A stretch of 64,000 nucleotides of DNA from Mariniflexile maritimum (lineage in GTDB: Bacteria > Bacteroidota > Bacteroidia > Flavobacteriales > Flavobacteriaceae), in contig NZ_WRPN01000002.1 in NCBI RefSeq assembly GCF_009746565.1, positions 434,001 to 498,000 of the forward strand, given 5' to 3'. A program made the translations under genes and the position numbers. Within the stretch, counting starts at the first letter, position 1, and the number at the start of each line of letters is the position of its first letter. The notes under the pieces were generated by a model, which saw only the letters and a program-made list of their open reading frames with translations, was not told the DNA's origin and ran no database searches. Positions 36,075 to 45,916 of this stretch are shown piece by piece.

Positions 36075-37592
36075 ATGAATATGATGAAAAATATAAAATT
36101 TAATATAATAAAAGTCTTAGCATTTGTTTTACTGGCATCATCTTGTAACGATGTTTTGGATGAAACGCCCGATAATAGAATTGAAGCCCTGGACACTCCC
36201 GAAAAGATAGCCGAATTGCTTGTTGGAGCGTATCCCGATGCCGCTTATGTGCCTTTTTTAGAGCCCATGTCCGATAATGCAGGCGATAAAGGCCCAAGTG
36301 CCGATACGGGCATCGATTTTGCGACCACACTTAACAAACGTATGTATTTTTGGGACGATATTAACGATACCGATGATGACACGCCCACAAATTACTGGAA
36401 CCGAGCCTATAAAGCCATAGCCCAAGCTAACCAAGCTTTGGCATCAATCGAAGCTTTGGGTGGAGGCTCTACCTATAATGCCCTAAAAGGGGAAGCACTT
36501 TTATGTCGTGCCTATGCCCATTTTATGCTGGTAAGTATCTTTTCAAAAGCCTACAGTTCTGCAACCGCAAGTACCGATATGGGTATTCCTTATGTAACCA
36601 AGCCCGAAACGGTATTGTTGGCAAAATATGAAAGAGGTAACGTAGCGCAAGTATATAGCCAAATTCAAAATGATATTGAAACGGGCATTCCGCTTATAAA
36701 GGATGAATATAACGTACCGGCATATCACTTCACAAAAAGAGCAGCTCATGCGTTTGCATCTCGTTTTTATTTGAATAAAGGGGATTGGCAAAAAGTGATC
36801 GACCATAGCACCGAAGCCTTGGGGACAAACGCTTTAAATGTTTTGAGAAATTGGACCACTAATTATGCGCCAAAAACCTATTCTGAACAAAATTATTTTT
36901 ATGCGTCTTCTACCGATGAACCTGCAAATTTATTGTTGGTATCGGCATCCTCACTTTATAATAGGTTTCATTACAGCGCCCGTTATCAAATGAATAGTGC
37001 CATAGCCAGTAAATTGTTCTTTGGTGGGAATATCTCAGGTAATGATTGGTCTTTTGGAATTTACGGTTCCTCCGATTTGTATTACAACATCCCAAAATTC
37101 CAAGAGTATTTTAAGGTAACCAATCAAGCGGCAGGAACCGGAAATGCATTTGTCACCTATGTGTTATTGTCAACCGATGAAGTCTTGCTTAACCGTGCCG
37201 AAGCTTACGCCATGTTAGGGCAATTTGATAAAGCGACAACCGATATCAATTGGTCGTTATCCGTAAAATCGGATAATTACAACCCCGCCACCGATGTCTT
37301 GACCGCTTCAGAAATAGCAACCCTATACCAAGGCTTCCCAACAACAACATACACTCCGTTTTACGGTATTCCAGGGGCATCCCTACCTTTTGTTGCTGCT
37401 ATTTTAGACATTAAGCAAACCATTTTTTATAACGATGGCCTGCGCTGGTTTGATATTAAACGGCATAATGTGGAACTGACCCATACCGATATATTAGGCA
37501 ACAGTTACAAATTGCCTAAAAATGATAATAGGCGGCAAGTTCAAATACCAGAATCGGCTCAATCGTTTGGTATTCCTCAAAATCCAAGATAA
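36075..37592 (+). CDS. susD: SusD/RagB-type surface lipoprotein
   Basis: The ATG at 36075 (with alternatives at 36081 and 36084) lies 1 bp after the SusC stop, and gives a lipoprotein signal with LASSCND, Cys near residue 24. The helical TPR-like core is seen in FWDDINDTDDDTPTNYWNRA, YNALKGEALLCRAYAHFMLV and LLSTDEVLLNRAEAYAMLG, and the C-terminal region has DGLRWFDIKRHNVEL, the usual SusD signature. It is 505 residues. As the lid of the SusC barrel it captures the ligand at the cell surface. Ligand type is not predictable from sequence; the accompanying metallohydrolase suggests peptides or another amide-linked polymer. Confidence 0.92.
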   Translation: MNMMKNIKFNIIKVLAFVLLASSCNDVLDETPDNRIEALDTPEKIAELLVGAYPDAAYVPFLEPMSDNAGDKGPSADTGIDFATTLNKRMYFWDDINDTDDDTPTNYWNRAYKAIAQANQALASIEALGGGSTYNALKGEALLCRAYAHFMLVSIFSKAYSSATASTDMGIPYVTKPETVLLAKYERGNVAQVYSQIQNDIETGIPLIKDEYNVPAYHFTKRAAHAFASRFYLNKGDWQKVIDHSTEALGTNALNVLRNWTTNYAPKTYSEQNYFYASSTDEPANLLLVSASSLYNRFHYSARYQMNSAIASKLFFGGNISGNDWSFGIYGSSDLYYNIPKFQEYFKVTNQAAGTGNAFVTYVLLSTDEVLLNRAEAYAMLGQFDKATTDINWSLSVKSDNYNPATDVLTASEIATLYQGFPTTTYTPFYGIPGASLPFVAAILDIKQTIFYNDGLRWFDIKRHNVELTHTDILGNSYKLPKNDNRRQVQIPESAQSFGIPQNPR

Positions 37593-37616
37593 TTTTAAAA
37601 CTTAAATTTTATCAAA

Positions 37617-38471
37617 ATGAAAAAATTAAAATATATACTACTAGCTTCATTGGTCTTGGCGTTTGCTTCGGCATGCGACGATGGTTCCGATAGCGTAGCT
37701 GAAAGCCAAATCGATACCAACCCGCCCATTTTAAATGAATTGGATATTTATTTAAGAAGCAATTTTGTAACACCGTACAATATTGAAGTGCTTTACAAAT
37801 GGGACATTAATGATACCGATATTGACAGGTATTTGCACCCACCCTTTGAATCGAGCGTTAAGCCAGTAGCCAACGCGTTGCAAAAAGCTTGGATTGAACC
37901 TTACACCCAAGTTGGCGGGCCTAATTTCATCAAAAAAATTGCGCCTAGGCAGTTTACATTTGTGGGTAGCTTTAATTACAACCCAAACAGTCCTACCATT
38001 ACCCTGGGTGTGGCCGAGGCCGGTGCAAAAATAACGCTCTTTAATATCGATTATTTGGATTTTTCCAATATCAATAGCATTAAGCAGCCTTTAAAAACGG
38101 TTCAGCACGAGTACGCCCATATTTTAAACCAAAACATTCCCATTGATGCAACTTACGGACTTATAAACCCGGAAAATTACACGGCGCAATGGTTTAATAG
38201 AAGCGATGAAGAAGCAAGGGAATTAGGCTATATTACCGCCTATGGCTCCAGTCAGGAAAGCGAGGATTTTGTTGAGATGGTTTCAGAAATGCTAACCAAT
38301 TCAAAACCCGAGTTCGATGCCCTGGTTGAAAGCATCAGCAACCCAGAATCTAAAGCGATAATTAGAATGAAAGAAGCCATGGTGGTCGATTATTACAAAA
38401 AGAAATTCAATATTGATCTATATGAGCTTCAAGAACTTGTGGCCATTGCAACCCAAAAACTCGTAAATTAA
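37617..38471 (+). CDS. Substrate import-associated zinc metallohydrolase lipoprotein (HExxH)
   Basis: The protein starts MKKLKYILLASLVLAFASAC, a lipoprotein signal with Cys20. The zinc-binding motif is QHEYAHILNQ, with His164, Glu165 and His168. A later acidic segment, SQESEDFVEMVSEML, could give the third zinc ligand, as in related zincins. The 284-residue size and its place directly after a SusD gene match the TIGR04549 group of import-associated metallohydrolase lipoproteins. It is likely on the cell surface and acts on the imported polymer before uptake. Whether it is a peptidase or another hydrolase is not shown. It lies 24 bp after susD and 5 bp before the DUF4302 gene. Confidence 0.88.
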   Translation: MKKLKYILLASLVLAFASACDDGSDSVAESQIDTNPPILNELDIYLRSNFVTPYNIEVLYKWDINDTDIDRYLHPPFESSVKPVANALQKAWIEPYTQVGGPNFIKKIAPRQFTFVGSFNYNPNSPTITLGVAEAGAKITLFNIDYLDFSNINSIKQPLKTVQHEYAHILNQNIPIDATYGLINPENYTAQWFNRSDEEARELGYITAYGSSQESEDFVEMVSEMLTNSKPEFDALVESISNPESKAIIRMKEAMVVDYYKKKFNIDLYELQELVAIATQKLVN

Positions 38472-38476
38472 TCTCT

Positions 38477-39874
38477 ATGAAAAATATATATTTAAAATTT
38501 GGCCTTATCTGTTTACTGTTTTTTGGTTTGGTATCGTGTAACAACGACACCACCGAAAGCCTTTTTTCAGATTCCCCAGCTGATAGAATTGCACAGAAAA
38601 ACAGCGAATTGCTTAATTTGCTTTTGAAGGAAAACAATGGCTTCAAAGGGGTGTATTTCCCAAAGAACGATGAGTTTGGCGGGTTTACATTTTATATGAA
38701 GTTCAATGCAGATGGTACGGTGAACATGACCTCCGATTTTGATGCTGAAACCGCCATTGAAACCTCCTCTTATGAAGTGCGTTACGGCGCCACCACCGAG
38801 TTGGTCTTTACTACCAGAAACCACATTCAAAAAGTGAGCAACCCCGACTTGCCCGGGCTTATAGGAACTGGGTTTAAAGGCACCTCGGTATTCCAATATT
38901 TTGGCAATGCAAACGGGGTTATAACATTAAAAGATGTTAGAAATTCTGAAACGGGGCGTTTTGAACTAACGCCTTCTGGCTTGGCAAACTTTAATACCGA
39001 AAGTGTACAAAAAGTACAGAGTTCCTTGGCGCAGCGCCAAAATATATTGCCAAAGCCCACGAGTTCCGTTTTTCAGGTTTTAAAAATAAAAAAGGGGAAC
39101 AAAGAGTCTAATTTCAACTTCAATTATGATGCCTTTAGGCTGTATGCCTCTCCTCGGGTATTGGTAGAAGGCGATGTGCTCTCTATTAAGGAATTTAATT
39201 TTGGTATTGCTTTTACGGGCGATGGCTTAATGATAAGTCCGTCGTTAGAGTTCGATGGCGAAAGTTACACCAATTTCACTTACAATGCTGCTACTTCTAG
39301 TTATGTTTCAACTGTAAATGGGTCAACAGCCACTATTTTGTTTGATGCTGAACCTGCTTTTATAAGTGAAGATGTAAACGAATTATTGGAATTAGGGCCT
39401 ACAGGGTTTTTGTACCAACCAGGTTTGGGAAGCAATCCTTTAACCAGTTTGGGGCACGACAATGTTTTAAAGCAAATAACCACCAATTTTCAAACGACGG
39501 GTTATGGCACCTGGACAGTGCGCCAATACCAACTCATTATCGATTTTGAAAGCGACAATTGCGATACCTATCTGTACATACAGTTGGTTAGGGCAGCCGA
39601 TGGTGCACGCTTTAATTCGTTCTTTTGTTTTGAGCGAGGTGTCATCACCAACAGAAAATTGTTCCTTAAATATTCAGGGCCTACTGCGGGTAATTCTGTT
39701 ATCTTCGAACCTTTGGTAATGCCATTGTTAAACTTTTTCAAAAGTAGCAAAGGCCTTATTTATACCGATGAGGGCAGTTTTTCATCAAGTGCAGCCAGTT
39801 ATATCAACAGGGCAGGTACCTTTACCAGTTTAGATAATCCTTCCATTAGGGTTTACGGCTTGTGGTTCGGTTAA
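38477..39874 (+). CDS. DUF4302 lipoprotein
   Basis: The N-terminus MKNIYLKFGLICLLFFGLVS followed by CNND is a lipoprotein signal with Cys21. The mature protein shows DUF4302 features: DRIAQKNSELLNLLLKENNG, GVYFPKNDEFGGFTFYMKFN, ADGTVNMTSDFD and a long beta-rich body (STATILFDAEPAFISEDVNE). It is 465 residues. DUF4302 genes are recurrent neighbours of SusCD pairs and the HExxH lipoprotein; the function is unknown, perhaps ligand binding on the surface. The intergenic distance of 5 bp makes it the last member of the four-gene operon, which ends at the hairpin at 39907. Confidence 0.87.
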   Translation: MKNIYLKFGLICLLFFGLVSCNNDTTESLFSDSPADRIAQKNSELLNLLLKENNGFKGVYFPKNDEFGGFTFYMKFNADGTVNMTSDFDAETAIETSSYEVRYGATTELVFTTRNHIQKVSNPDLPGLIGTGFKGTSVFQYFGNANGVITLKDVRNSETGRFELTPSGLANFNTESVQKVQSSLAQRQNILPKPTSSVFQVLKIKKGNKESNFNFNYDAFRLYASPRVLVEGDVLSIKEFNFGIAFTGDGLMISPSLEFDGESYTNFTYNAATSSYVSTVNGSTATILFDAEPAFISEDVNELLELGPTGFLYQPGLGSNPLTSLGHDNVLKQITTNFQTTGYGTWTVRQYQLIIDFESDNCDTYLYIQLVRAADGARFNSFFCFERGVITNRKLFLKYSGPTAGNSVIFEPLVMPLLNFFKSSKGLIYTDEGSFSSSAASYINRAGTFTSLDNPSIRVYGLWFG

Positions 39875-39906
39875 TAGCTCTTAAATAGGTTGTTTTTATC
39901 ATAAAG

Positions 39907-39941
39907 AAATCCCTAAATCAGTCTTGGTTTAGGGATTTTTA
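39907..39941 (+). terminator. Terminator of the SusCD operon
   Basis: AAATCCCTAAA (39907-39917) pairs with TTTAGGGATTT (39928-39938), followed by more T residues. Confidence 0.85.
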
Positions 39942-40015
39942 ACGATTACCGCCAAGAAATATAAACTATTGCTTAAATAATTTTTACGTTTTATAGCGTT
40001 ATCATATTTTGTATT

Positions 40016-40023
40016 TACCTTTG
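40016..40023 (+). promoter_or_regulatory. -7 box (TACCTTTG) for the putative porin gene
   Basis: It is an exact TAnnTTTG match 59 bp before the ATG at 40083. No well-spaced TTG was found. Confidence 0.4.
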
Positions 40024-40082
40024 CAAGGTTAAAAATGGCAATAAATGTTTAGCTGATTAACTTAGTATCGAAACGTATTCTT

Positions 40083-42065
40083 ATGACTTTATATCCGGGT
40101 TTAAAAGCAATAAAAAAGTATTTTTTAATTAGAAACCTGCTATGGCTGCTTCTTTTTTTGGCGTCATTTAATACGCTTTTCGCCCAGGATAGACCCGCAA
40201 AAACTAACCGATTGGGTAGGGAACTGGGGATTGTTCAGCCCAAAGATTCTACTAGCAAACCGCTTCCAAAAGTGACCGATTATTTAATTATCTCTTATAA
40301 AAATGATACGACCTACGTTGATACGACCCTTTCCATAAAAAAGGATTATAAGTTCAATTACTTGCGAAAAGACGATTTTGGTTTGATGCCTTTTTCAAAT
40401 ATGGGGCAAACCTATAATAGCCTCACCTATAATTTTCAAAACACCAATTTGATGCCCGGTTTTGCAGCCCAAGCGAAACATTTTTTCTATATGGAAATTG
40501 AGGATATTAACTATTACCGCGTGCCAACACCTTTAACCGAGCTGCTTTTTAGAACGGCGTTTGAGCAAGGGCAAATGGCCGATTCGTTTTTTACCGTAAA
40601 CACCTCGCCGCAATTCAACTTTTCAATAGCCTACAAAGGCTTGCGCTCGTTGGGTAAATACCAGCATATATTGTCTAGCAGCGGTAATTTTAGGTTCACC
40701 GGTAATTATCAAACCAAAAACAAACGGTATAATGCTAAGGGGCATATTGTTACCCAAGATTTGTTAAATCAAGAGAATGGTGGCCTGCGCGATGATTTTA
40801 TTGATGATTTTGAATCGGGTGCACCCGAATTTCAAGACCGTTCCATACTGGAAGTCAATTTTGAAAATGCCGAAAGCATGTTGAAAGGCAAACGTTTTCA
40901 TTTAGACCATACCTACCATATTATAAGAAAACGGGATTCGCTCTCAAAAAACAAACTTAGTGTTGGGCATATTATTTCTTTTGAAGATAAGTATTATGAA
41001 TACAAGCAAACAAGTGCCAATACAGCTTATTTTGGAACCGCAAACGTAACCACATCACTAAAGGACAAAACAACGCTTGAAAACTTCTATAACCAATTTC
41101 AATTAAATTACAGCAACAACATTATTGGCGATTTACAATTCAACATCACAACCAACACTTATAATTATGGTTACAATAAAATAGCAATATTAAATGGCAA
41201 TACCATAACCAACCGCTTAAAAGGTGACGTTTTTTCTGCGGGTGGCCACTATCATAAATATTATAAAGGATTCGAGCTTAATGGCGAATTGGGCATTAAT
41301 GTGGCAGGCGATTTTGATGGTAATTTCCTGAAAGCGACCGCAAGTTTCAAGTTGAATGACGATATTTCGGCGTCGGCAACATTAAACCACAGTTCCAAAG
41401 CACCCAATTACAACGCCCTATTGTATCAAAGCAGTTATGAAAATTATATATGGCAAAATAATTTCAACAACATTAAAACCCAGCAACTCGCATTCAAATT
41501 AAAATATAAAAATTGGGTAGGTTTAACCGTCGATCTCAACACCATCAACGATTACGTTTATTTTGCAAAAGATGCAACTTCAAACCAAGTGCAACCGTTT
41601 CAAAACAGTCCCACCATTACTTATTTAAGGGCAAAATTAGAAAACGAAATAAAACTCGGCAAGTTCGCACTAAACAACACCATATTATATCAAAACAAAC
41701 AAGATGCTAACAATGTTTTGAATATTCCAGAGTTAACAACCCGCAACACGCTTTATTTTTCCACGCACTTATTCAAAAAAGCCATGTATTTGCAAACGGG
41801 CGTTACCCTAAACTATTTCACTAAGTATTATATGGATGCCTACAACCCCTTGTTGGCAGAGTTTTATGTGCAAACCGATAGGGAGTATGGTAATTTTCCG
41901 AGGTTGGACTTCTTTATAAACGCAAAAATTCGCCAAACCAGGTTGTATTTGAAAGCAGAACATTTTAATTCTTCGTTTACAGGCTACAATTATTATGCGG
42001 CACCAAACTATCCATACCGCGATTTTACGGTACGTTTCGGCCTTGTTTGGAATTTCTTTTTATAG
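40083..42065 (+). CDS. Putative porin (DUF4289-type outer-membrane protein)
   Basis: A signal peptide covers about 35 residues (LLWLLLFLASFNTLFAQ). The family body begins DRPAKTNRLGRELGIVQPKD and contains the repeated porin-like strands; near the start are RKDDFGLMPFSNMGQTYNSL and MEIEDINYYRVPTPLTELLF, and the last segment is FTVRFGLVWNFFL, ending in aromatic residues as outer-membrane barrels do. It is 660 residues. The family is named putative porin in Bacteroidota and has no fixed substrate. It is convergent with the FAD oxidoreductase gene and close to the SusCD operon, though separated by a terminator. Confidence 0.85.
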   Translation: MTLYPGLKAIKKYFLIRNLLWLLLFLASFNTLFAQDRPAKTNRLGRELGIVQPKDSTSKPLPKVTDYLIISYKNDTTYVDTTLSIKKDYKFNYLRKDDFGLMPFSNMGQTYNSLTYNFQNTNLMPGFAAQAKHFFYMEIEDINYYRVPTPLTELLFRTAFEQGQMADSFFTVNTSPQFNFSIAYKGLRSLGKYQHILSSSGNFRFTGNYQTKNKRYNAKGHIVTQDLLNQENGGLRDDFIDDFESGAPEFQDRSILEVNFENAESMLKGKRFHLDHTYHIIRKRDSLSKNKLSVGHIISFEDKYYEYKQTSANTAYFGTANVTTSLKDKTTLENFYNQFQLNYSNNIIGDLQFNITTNTYNYGYNKIAILNGNTITNRLKGDVFSAGGHYHKYYKGFELNGELGINVAGDFDGNFLKATASFKLNDDISASATLNHSSKAPNYNALLYQSSYENYIWQNNFNNIKTQQLAFKLKYKNWVGLTVDLNTINDYVYFAKDATSNQVQPFQNSPTITYLRAKLENEIKLGKFALNNTILYQNKQDANNVLNIPELTTRNTLYFSTHLFKKAMYLQTGVTLNYFTKYYMDAYNPLLAEFYVQTDREYGNFPRLDFFINAKIRQTRLYLKAEHFNSSFTGYNYYAAPNYPYRDFTVRFGLVWNFFL

Positions 42066-42106
42066 GCATTTTTTGTGCTGAAAAGCTTAACTTGTTAGCG
42101 CATGTT

Positions 42107-43147
42107 TTAAAATCGTGCAATGTCGATTTCTTGGTCTAAGGGTATTCTTTTTTCAATAAAATCATAAAGTTGCTTTGCTACATAGGGGCCTATCATAACA
42201 CCGCGGGTTCCCAAACCATTTAATACATAAAGGTTTTTGTGTGCGGGATGCTGGCCAACCAGAGGACGCCTATCTTTAACCGTAGGACGGATGCCCGCCA
42301 CTTGGTTTACAACCTCGAACTCGCAATGGATTAATTTTTTTAGTTTGCTTAAAAGTTCTTCCTTGGCTTTTTTTGAGGTGGCATTGCTTAAATCTTCCCA
42401 TTCGTAGGTGGCGCCCACAATGTAAAATTCGGCACCTAACGGAATTAAAAAAGCATTGGCCTTTAGTATGTAGTCAATTTTTAAAAGGGGCGCTTTTATA
42501 ATGAGCAATTCGCCTTTTGCGGGCACCAAGGGCACTGTTTTGAAGTAAGGATTCTTCGTTACACCAAAACCTTCCGCAAACACTACATGCTTAGCATTTA
42601 TATGGTCGTATTGGATGCTGCCACCTTCCATTTTTAAGGCTTCATAATTAAATGCCGTTTCCATAAATGAATTCGTTTTCAGCAAATGTTCTTTATAAGC
42701 ATCCATCAATGTTTTTACATCAATGCGTCCTGTTTTAAGCACTTCACCAAAACCAAAAGGCGCATCAACCGAAGGGTTTTCGTTTTTAATCAATTTTGAA
42801 GATAAATAAGTTGAAAGTAAAGGTTTATCGGAAGCGGTAAACCAATCGTTTTGCTCCTCTAGCGATGTGAATTTTCGGTAAACGGGAATTTTATAATCGA
42901 GTTTTACGTTTAACTCAACTTCCAATTTCTTATATAAAGATAGTGCTAAATCCAATTGCTCCTGGCATTTCCAAACAGGTGTAAAACGCTTTAAGACCAC
43001 TGGGTTGTACAATCCGCCGGCAACGGTTGATGATTGTTGCGAGGCATCATCAAACACCACGAACGTTTTTTGGTTTGCTTTTAGCTGTTCGCAAAAACTT
43101 ATGCCCGCCAACCCAATGCCTACTACTATATAATCAACCTGTTTCAT
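42107..43147 (-). CDS. FAD-dependent (DAO-type) oxidoreductase
   Basis: This protein of 346 residues has the DAO fold: N-terminal VDYIVVGIGLAGISFCEQLK with GxGxxG and the second-strand FVVFDD, then ETAFNYEALKME and a second FAD stretch AKHVVFAEGFGV. The late region QVAGIRPTVKDRRPLVGQHP and NGLGTRGVMIGPYVAKQLYD corresponds to the DAO C-terminal FAD contact. It resembles the D-amino-acid/glycine oxidase and MnmC C-terminal group, but the substrate cannot be told. It follows gldN in direction, beyond a terminator, so it is probably not part of the gliding operon. A TATATTTG box ends only 4 nt before its ATG. Confidence 0.83.
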   Translation of the reverse strand: MKQVDYIVVGIGLAGISFCEQLKANQKTFVVFDDASQQSSTVAGGLYNPVVLKRFTPVWKCQEQLDLALSLYKKLEVELNVKLDYKIPVYRKFTSLEEQNDWFTASDKPLLSTYLSSKLIKNENPSVDAPFGFGEVLKTGRIDVKTLMDAYKEHLLKTNSFMETAFNYEALKMEGGSIQYDHINAKHVVFAEGFGVTKNPYFKTVPLVPAKGELLIIKAPLLKIDYILKANAFLIPLGAEFYIVGATYEWEDLSNATSKKAKEELLSKLKKLIHCEFEVVNQVAGIRPTVKDRRPLVGQHPAHKNLYVLNGLGTRGVMIGPYVAKQLYDFIEKRIPLDQEIDIARF

Positions 43148-43151
43148 GTTG

Positions 43152-43159
43152 CAAATATA
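43152..43159 (-). promoter_or_regulatory. -7 box (TATATTTG) abutting the oxidoreductase start
   Basis: On the minus strand the box ends 4 nt before the ATG at 43147, so transcription would start at or near the A of ATG. This suggests a leaderless mRNA. Confidence 0.5.
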
Positions 43160-43231
43160 GAAACATTTTGAGGTTCTTTAGGGTTTCGGTTGCGTTGAAA
43201 TGGACATTTTGCAGGTATCAAAACCAAAAAA

Positions 43232-43255
43232 AAACGCCCACATATTGTGAGCGTT
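43232..43255 (-). terminator. Terminator of the gldKLMN operon
   Basis: On the minus strand AACGCTCACA pairs with TGTGGGCGTT with one mismatch, followed by a T-rich run. It lies 27 bp after the gldN stop. Confidence 0.7.
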
Positions 43256-43281
43256 CTTTACCTATTATTTAAGAGTTTAAG

Positions 43282-44172
43282 TTAATATGTCCACATATCT
43301 AGTTCAAAATCCCTTATTTTCTCTTTTATTCTTTCAGATTCCAATAATTGCATCAAGGCGTTTTGGGCAATGTATTCTGTAACAGCTCTATCGCCCTGAA
43401 CGTTTTCTTCTTTATAAATGTACGCCTGAAAACGTCGTGAGTTCAATACGTGGTCGAATGAAAATGGCATGGAACTGTTTTTGTTGTTAAACGATTTGGC
43501 TTCGTGCAGCACATTGCGCGCATCAGGGAAAAATATCCAAAACAGTTCAACCAAATCGGGGTTTTCAGCATCTATAAAGTTAACATCCGGAGCAACGGGA
43601 GCAATACCTAACAGTCTGTATTTCATTTCCGATTGACGCTTGTCAAAATACCAAAGTCCTTTAATGTGGTATTCTGTAATATCAGCGGCGGTAATGTCCC
43701 TTCTGTTAATGTATTCTGGTGATAACTCTTCACCGGCGTTCAATTGTTCTATACCTAGCTCGGTTGTGTCAATTTTAACCAATGCCGATTCAATATCCTT
43801 TAAAGTACGTTTTGTTTTAAAATAAGAATCGTCATAAATGTTTTTAATATTACCGTTTTTGATGTTCTTCATAAGCACATCGTACAAACAACGTCTGTCG
43901 CTTCCAATATTGTTGGTGTCGATAGGGTAATATAGCGGGAAGTTGGCACGCTCATCCAAGATAATTTTTTCCCAGGTCATTTTTGAAAACAGGATGTCTC
44001 TATCGTCAACATATCCGTATTCCAATGGCTTGTCATTATCAATGGCTTTTTGAGCATCTGTGCGTACCCCAATTTCTTCAGGGCTTTTGGCGTTCAGGAT
44101 ATTGGCTTGGGCAAATACACCAGATACTGTGCAAACAGCTGTAACGGTTAATAAAAAACTTTTTAAATTCAT
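43282..44172 (-). CDS. gldN: Gliding motility / type IX secretion protein GldN
   Basis: The start at 44172 gives MNLKSFLLTVTAVCTVSGVF and AQ, a signal peptide. The protein of 296 residues is a soluble periplasmic component of the type IX secretion core with GldK, L and M. Recognisable are VRTDAQKAIDNDKPLEYGYV, RDITAADITEYHIKGLWYFD, and PDLVELFWIFFPDARNVLHE, with a conserved C-terminal part. GldK and GldN form the periplasmic ring near the outer membrane. It is the last gene of the operon, 140 bp after gldM. Confidence 0.95.
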   Translation of the reverse strand: MNLKSFLLTVTAVCTVSGVFAQANILNAKSPEEIGVRTDAQKAIDNDKPLEYGYVDDRDILFSKMTWEKIILDERANFPLYYPIDTNNIGSDRRCLYDVLMKNIKNGNIKNIYDDSYFKTKRTLKDIESALVKIDTTELGIEQLNAGEELSPEYINRRDITAADITEYHIKGLWYFDKRQSEMKYRLLGIAPVAPDVNFIDAENPDLVELFWIFFPDARNVLHEAKSFNNKNSSMPFSFDHVLNSRRFQAYIYKEENVQGDRAVTEYIAQNALMQLLESERIKEKIRDFELDMWTY

Positions 44173-44312
44173 GAGCTTATCTTTATTTTTCAATGGTTCC
44201 ATTTAACATCCATAACGTGTTTTACTGGTTTTTAGTGTACGTTATGGATGTTTCATGTTTTACTGTTGCTTTATAATTATTAGGAAATTGTAACCAATGA
44301 TGTCCTAATAGT

Positions 44313-45869
44313 TTAGTTTGTTAGCTCGACAATGATAGGTGATACTTTTTTAAGGATCACGCTAACACCCTCAGCTTTGGCCTCAATATCGAAAATGGTA
44401 ACGTCTGAGCCTCTTTTGGCTTTAAGCAATGCTGCTTTGGCACTACCATCTAGCTTGTTGCCATTAACGTTAATGGTTGGTTGCCCGGGTACTTTAAATT
44501 TGAAACCGGTAACGCGTAATGGCAATTCGAAATCGAAATCATCAAATTTGGCACCAATGGTTGATATTTCAAGGGCATTGCGCTGCATTTGAACCGAACC
44601 GTCTTCACCTCTTACAGTACCTGTTGGTTTTGGCAAATCTTTTATTCTGAAGGTTGCTCGGTCGCCAACGGTTAGTCCATCAATTTTACCGGTAACATTT
44701 ATGGTTACTTCTCTTCCTTGAATTCTGGTGGCATCCATGATGTATTTACTGCCTCCAACTCTGCTTAACCCTTCTGCTGAAGCATTTACGTTGTTATCGG
44801 CAATTCCAGCAAATGATATGGTCATTGGGTTTTTTACGCCACGATACACCACGTTCATTTTGTCGGCCGAAATAGTCGCTGAATTTGGTTTTGCTACCGT
44901 TGCGAACGATTGGCTAACGGGAACTTCAATTTCTTCACCATCTTGTGCAAAAATTAATTTACCTTCAATTTTATGTTCGCCAACGCTGCCTGCGCCTACT
45001 TTTAATTTAACCCTGCCACCTTCAATGGTATATTGGTTTTCGGCAAGTCTTCTGCCATCTAAGGTTAATTCAACCCTGCTAGGTTTTGTGCTTTCATCTG
45101 TTCTGCCCAAAACAATTTCACCATCAAATTGCTCACTGTTAAAATAAGCCGATTTACTTGTTTTAAGTATGGTGGTGTAGTTGGTCATGGAAACTTCGCT
45201 TGTAAGTGTACCTTGTAGCATGGTTGATAATACTTCCGATTGCGTGGTTTTGATGTCCGATTGGATTTGGGTCATTTTGGTTAAGGAAGCTACCAAAGGA
45301 AAGCCCTTGTAGTTATGTTCAAGCCATTGTACGGTACCTGCGCCACGTTTAACAGGGTCGGTACTGAATTTTTCCTGAACATCCTTAATAACGGGCTCCA
45401 TGCCTTTTTCGCCGGCCAAAATTTTGGCAACGCCATCTCTAAAAGCGGCCATTTGATCCATAAACTCTTGACCAGCAGGCTTTAGTTTGCCTCCTTTAAA
45501 GAAATTTTCGTCAAGGTAATCGCCTTTATCCATTACTTCGTAATCGGTAGGGTTATCGAGGCCTTCCACCATTTTGCCTTTTAGGTCTTCTAAATAGGTG
45601 TTAAACTTGGCCGCTAAGGCATCTATTTGTTGTGCCTTTGACTTTAAGGGCACATATTTTTCTGGTTGATCGGTCGCTTTTTGCTCTAAATTCGCCATAA
45701 AGCTCGTATTACGATCTGAAGCGGCTTCATTAGACTCGGTAAGCTTTTCGTTCATTAATCCGAAGGCTGAAAGCACTTCTTTCGACATATTTAATGCTAG
45801 CATTGCTATGAATATTAAATACATCAGATTAATCATTTTCTGTCTGGGTGATAAATTTCCTCCTGCCAT
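44313..45869 (-). CDS. gldM: Gliding motility / type IX secretion protein GldM
   Basis: This 518-residue protein has one N-terminal membrane helix (MINLMYLIFIAMLALNMSK) after the conserved MAGGNLSPRQK, then a long periplasmic part of several helical and beta domains, ending VKAEGVSVILKK-like strand segments. GldM and GldL form the proton-driven motor that spans the inner membrane and energises type IX secretion and gliding. The GldM periplasmic domains contact GldK/N. It follows gldL after 47 bp in the same operon. The size and N-terminal motif are those of flavobacterial GldM. Confidence 0.96.
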   Translation of the reverse strand: MAGGNLSPRQKMINLMYLIFIAMLALNMSKEVLSAFGLMNEKLTESNEAASDRNTSFMANLEQKATDQPEKYVPLKSKAQQIDALAAKFNTYLEDLKGKMVEGLDNPTDYEVMDKGDYLDENFFKGGKLKPAGQEFMDQMAAFRDGVAKILAGEKGMEPVIKDVQEKFSTDPVKRGAGTVQWLEHNYKGFPLVASLTKMTQIQSDIKTTQSEVLSTMLQGTLTSEVSMTNYTTILKTSKSAYFNSEQFDGEIVLGRTDESTKPSRVELTLDGRRLAENQYTIEGGRVKLKVGAGSVGEHKIEGKLIFAQDGEEIEVPVSQSFATVAKPNSATISADKMNVVYRGVKNPMTISFAGIADNNVNASAEGLSRVGGSKYIMDATRIQGREVTINVTGKIDGLTVGDRATFRIKDLPKPTGTVRGEDGSVQMQRNALEISTIGAKFDDFDFELPLRVTGFKFKVPGQPTINVNGNKLDGSAKAALLKAKRGSDVTIFDIEAKAEGVSVILKKVSPIIVELTN

Positions 45870-45916
45870 GTCTAATTAGGTTTTTGGTTATTGTTAAATT
45901 TGGGATAAACCCCTAA

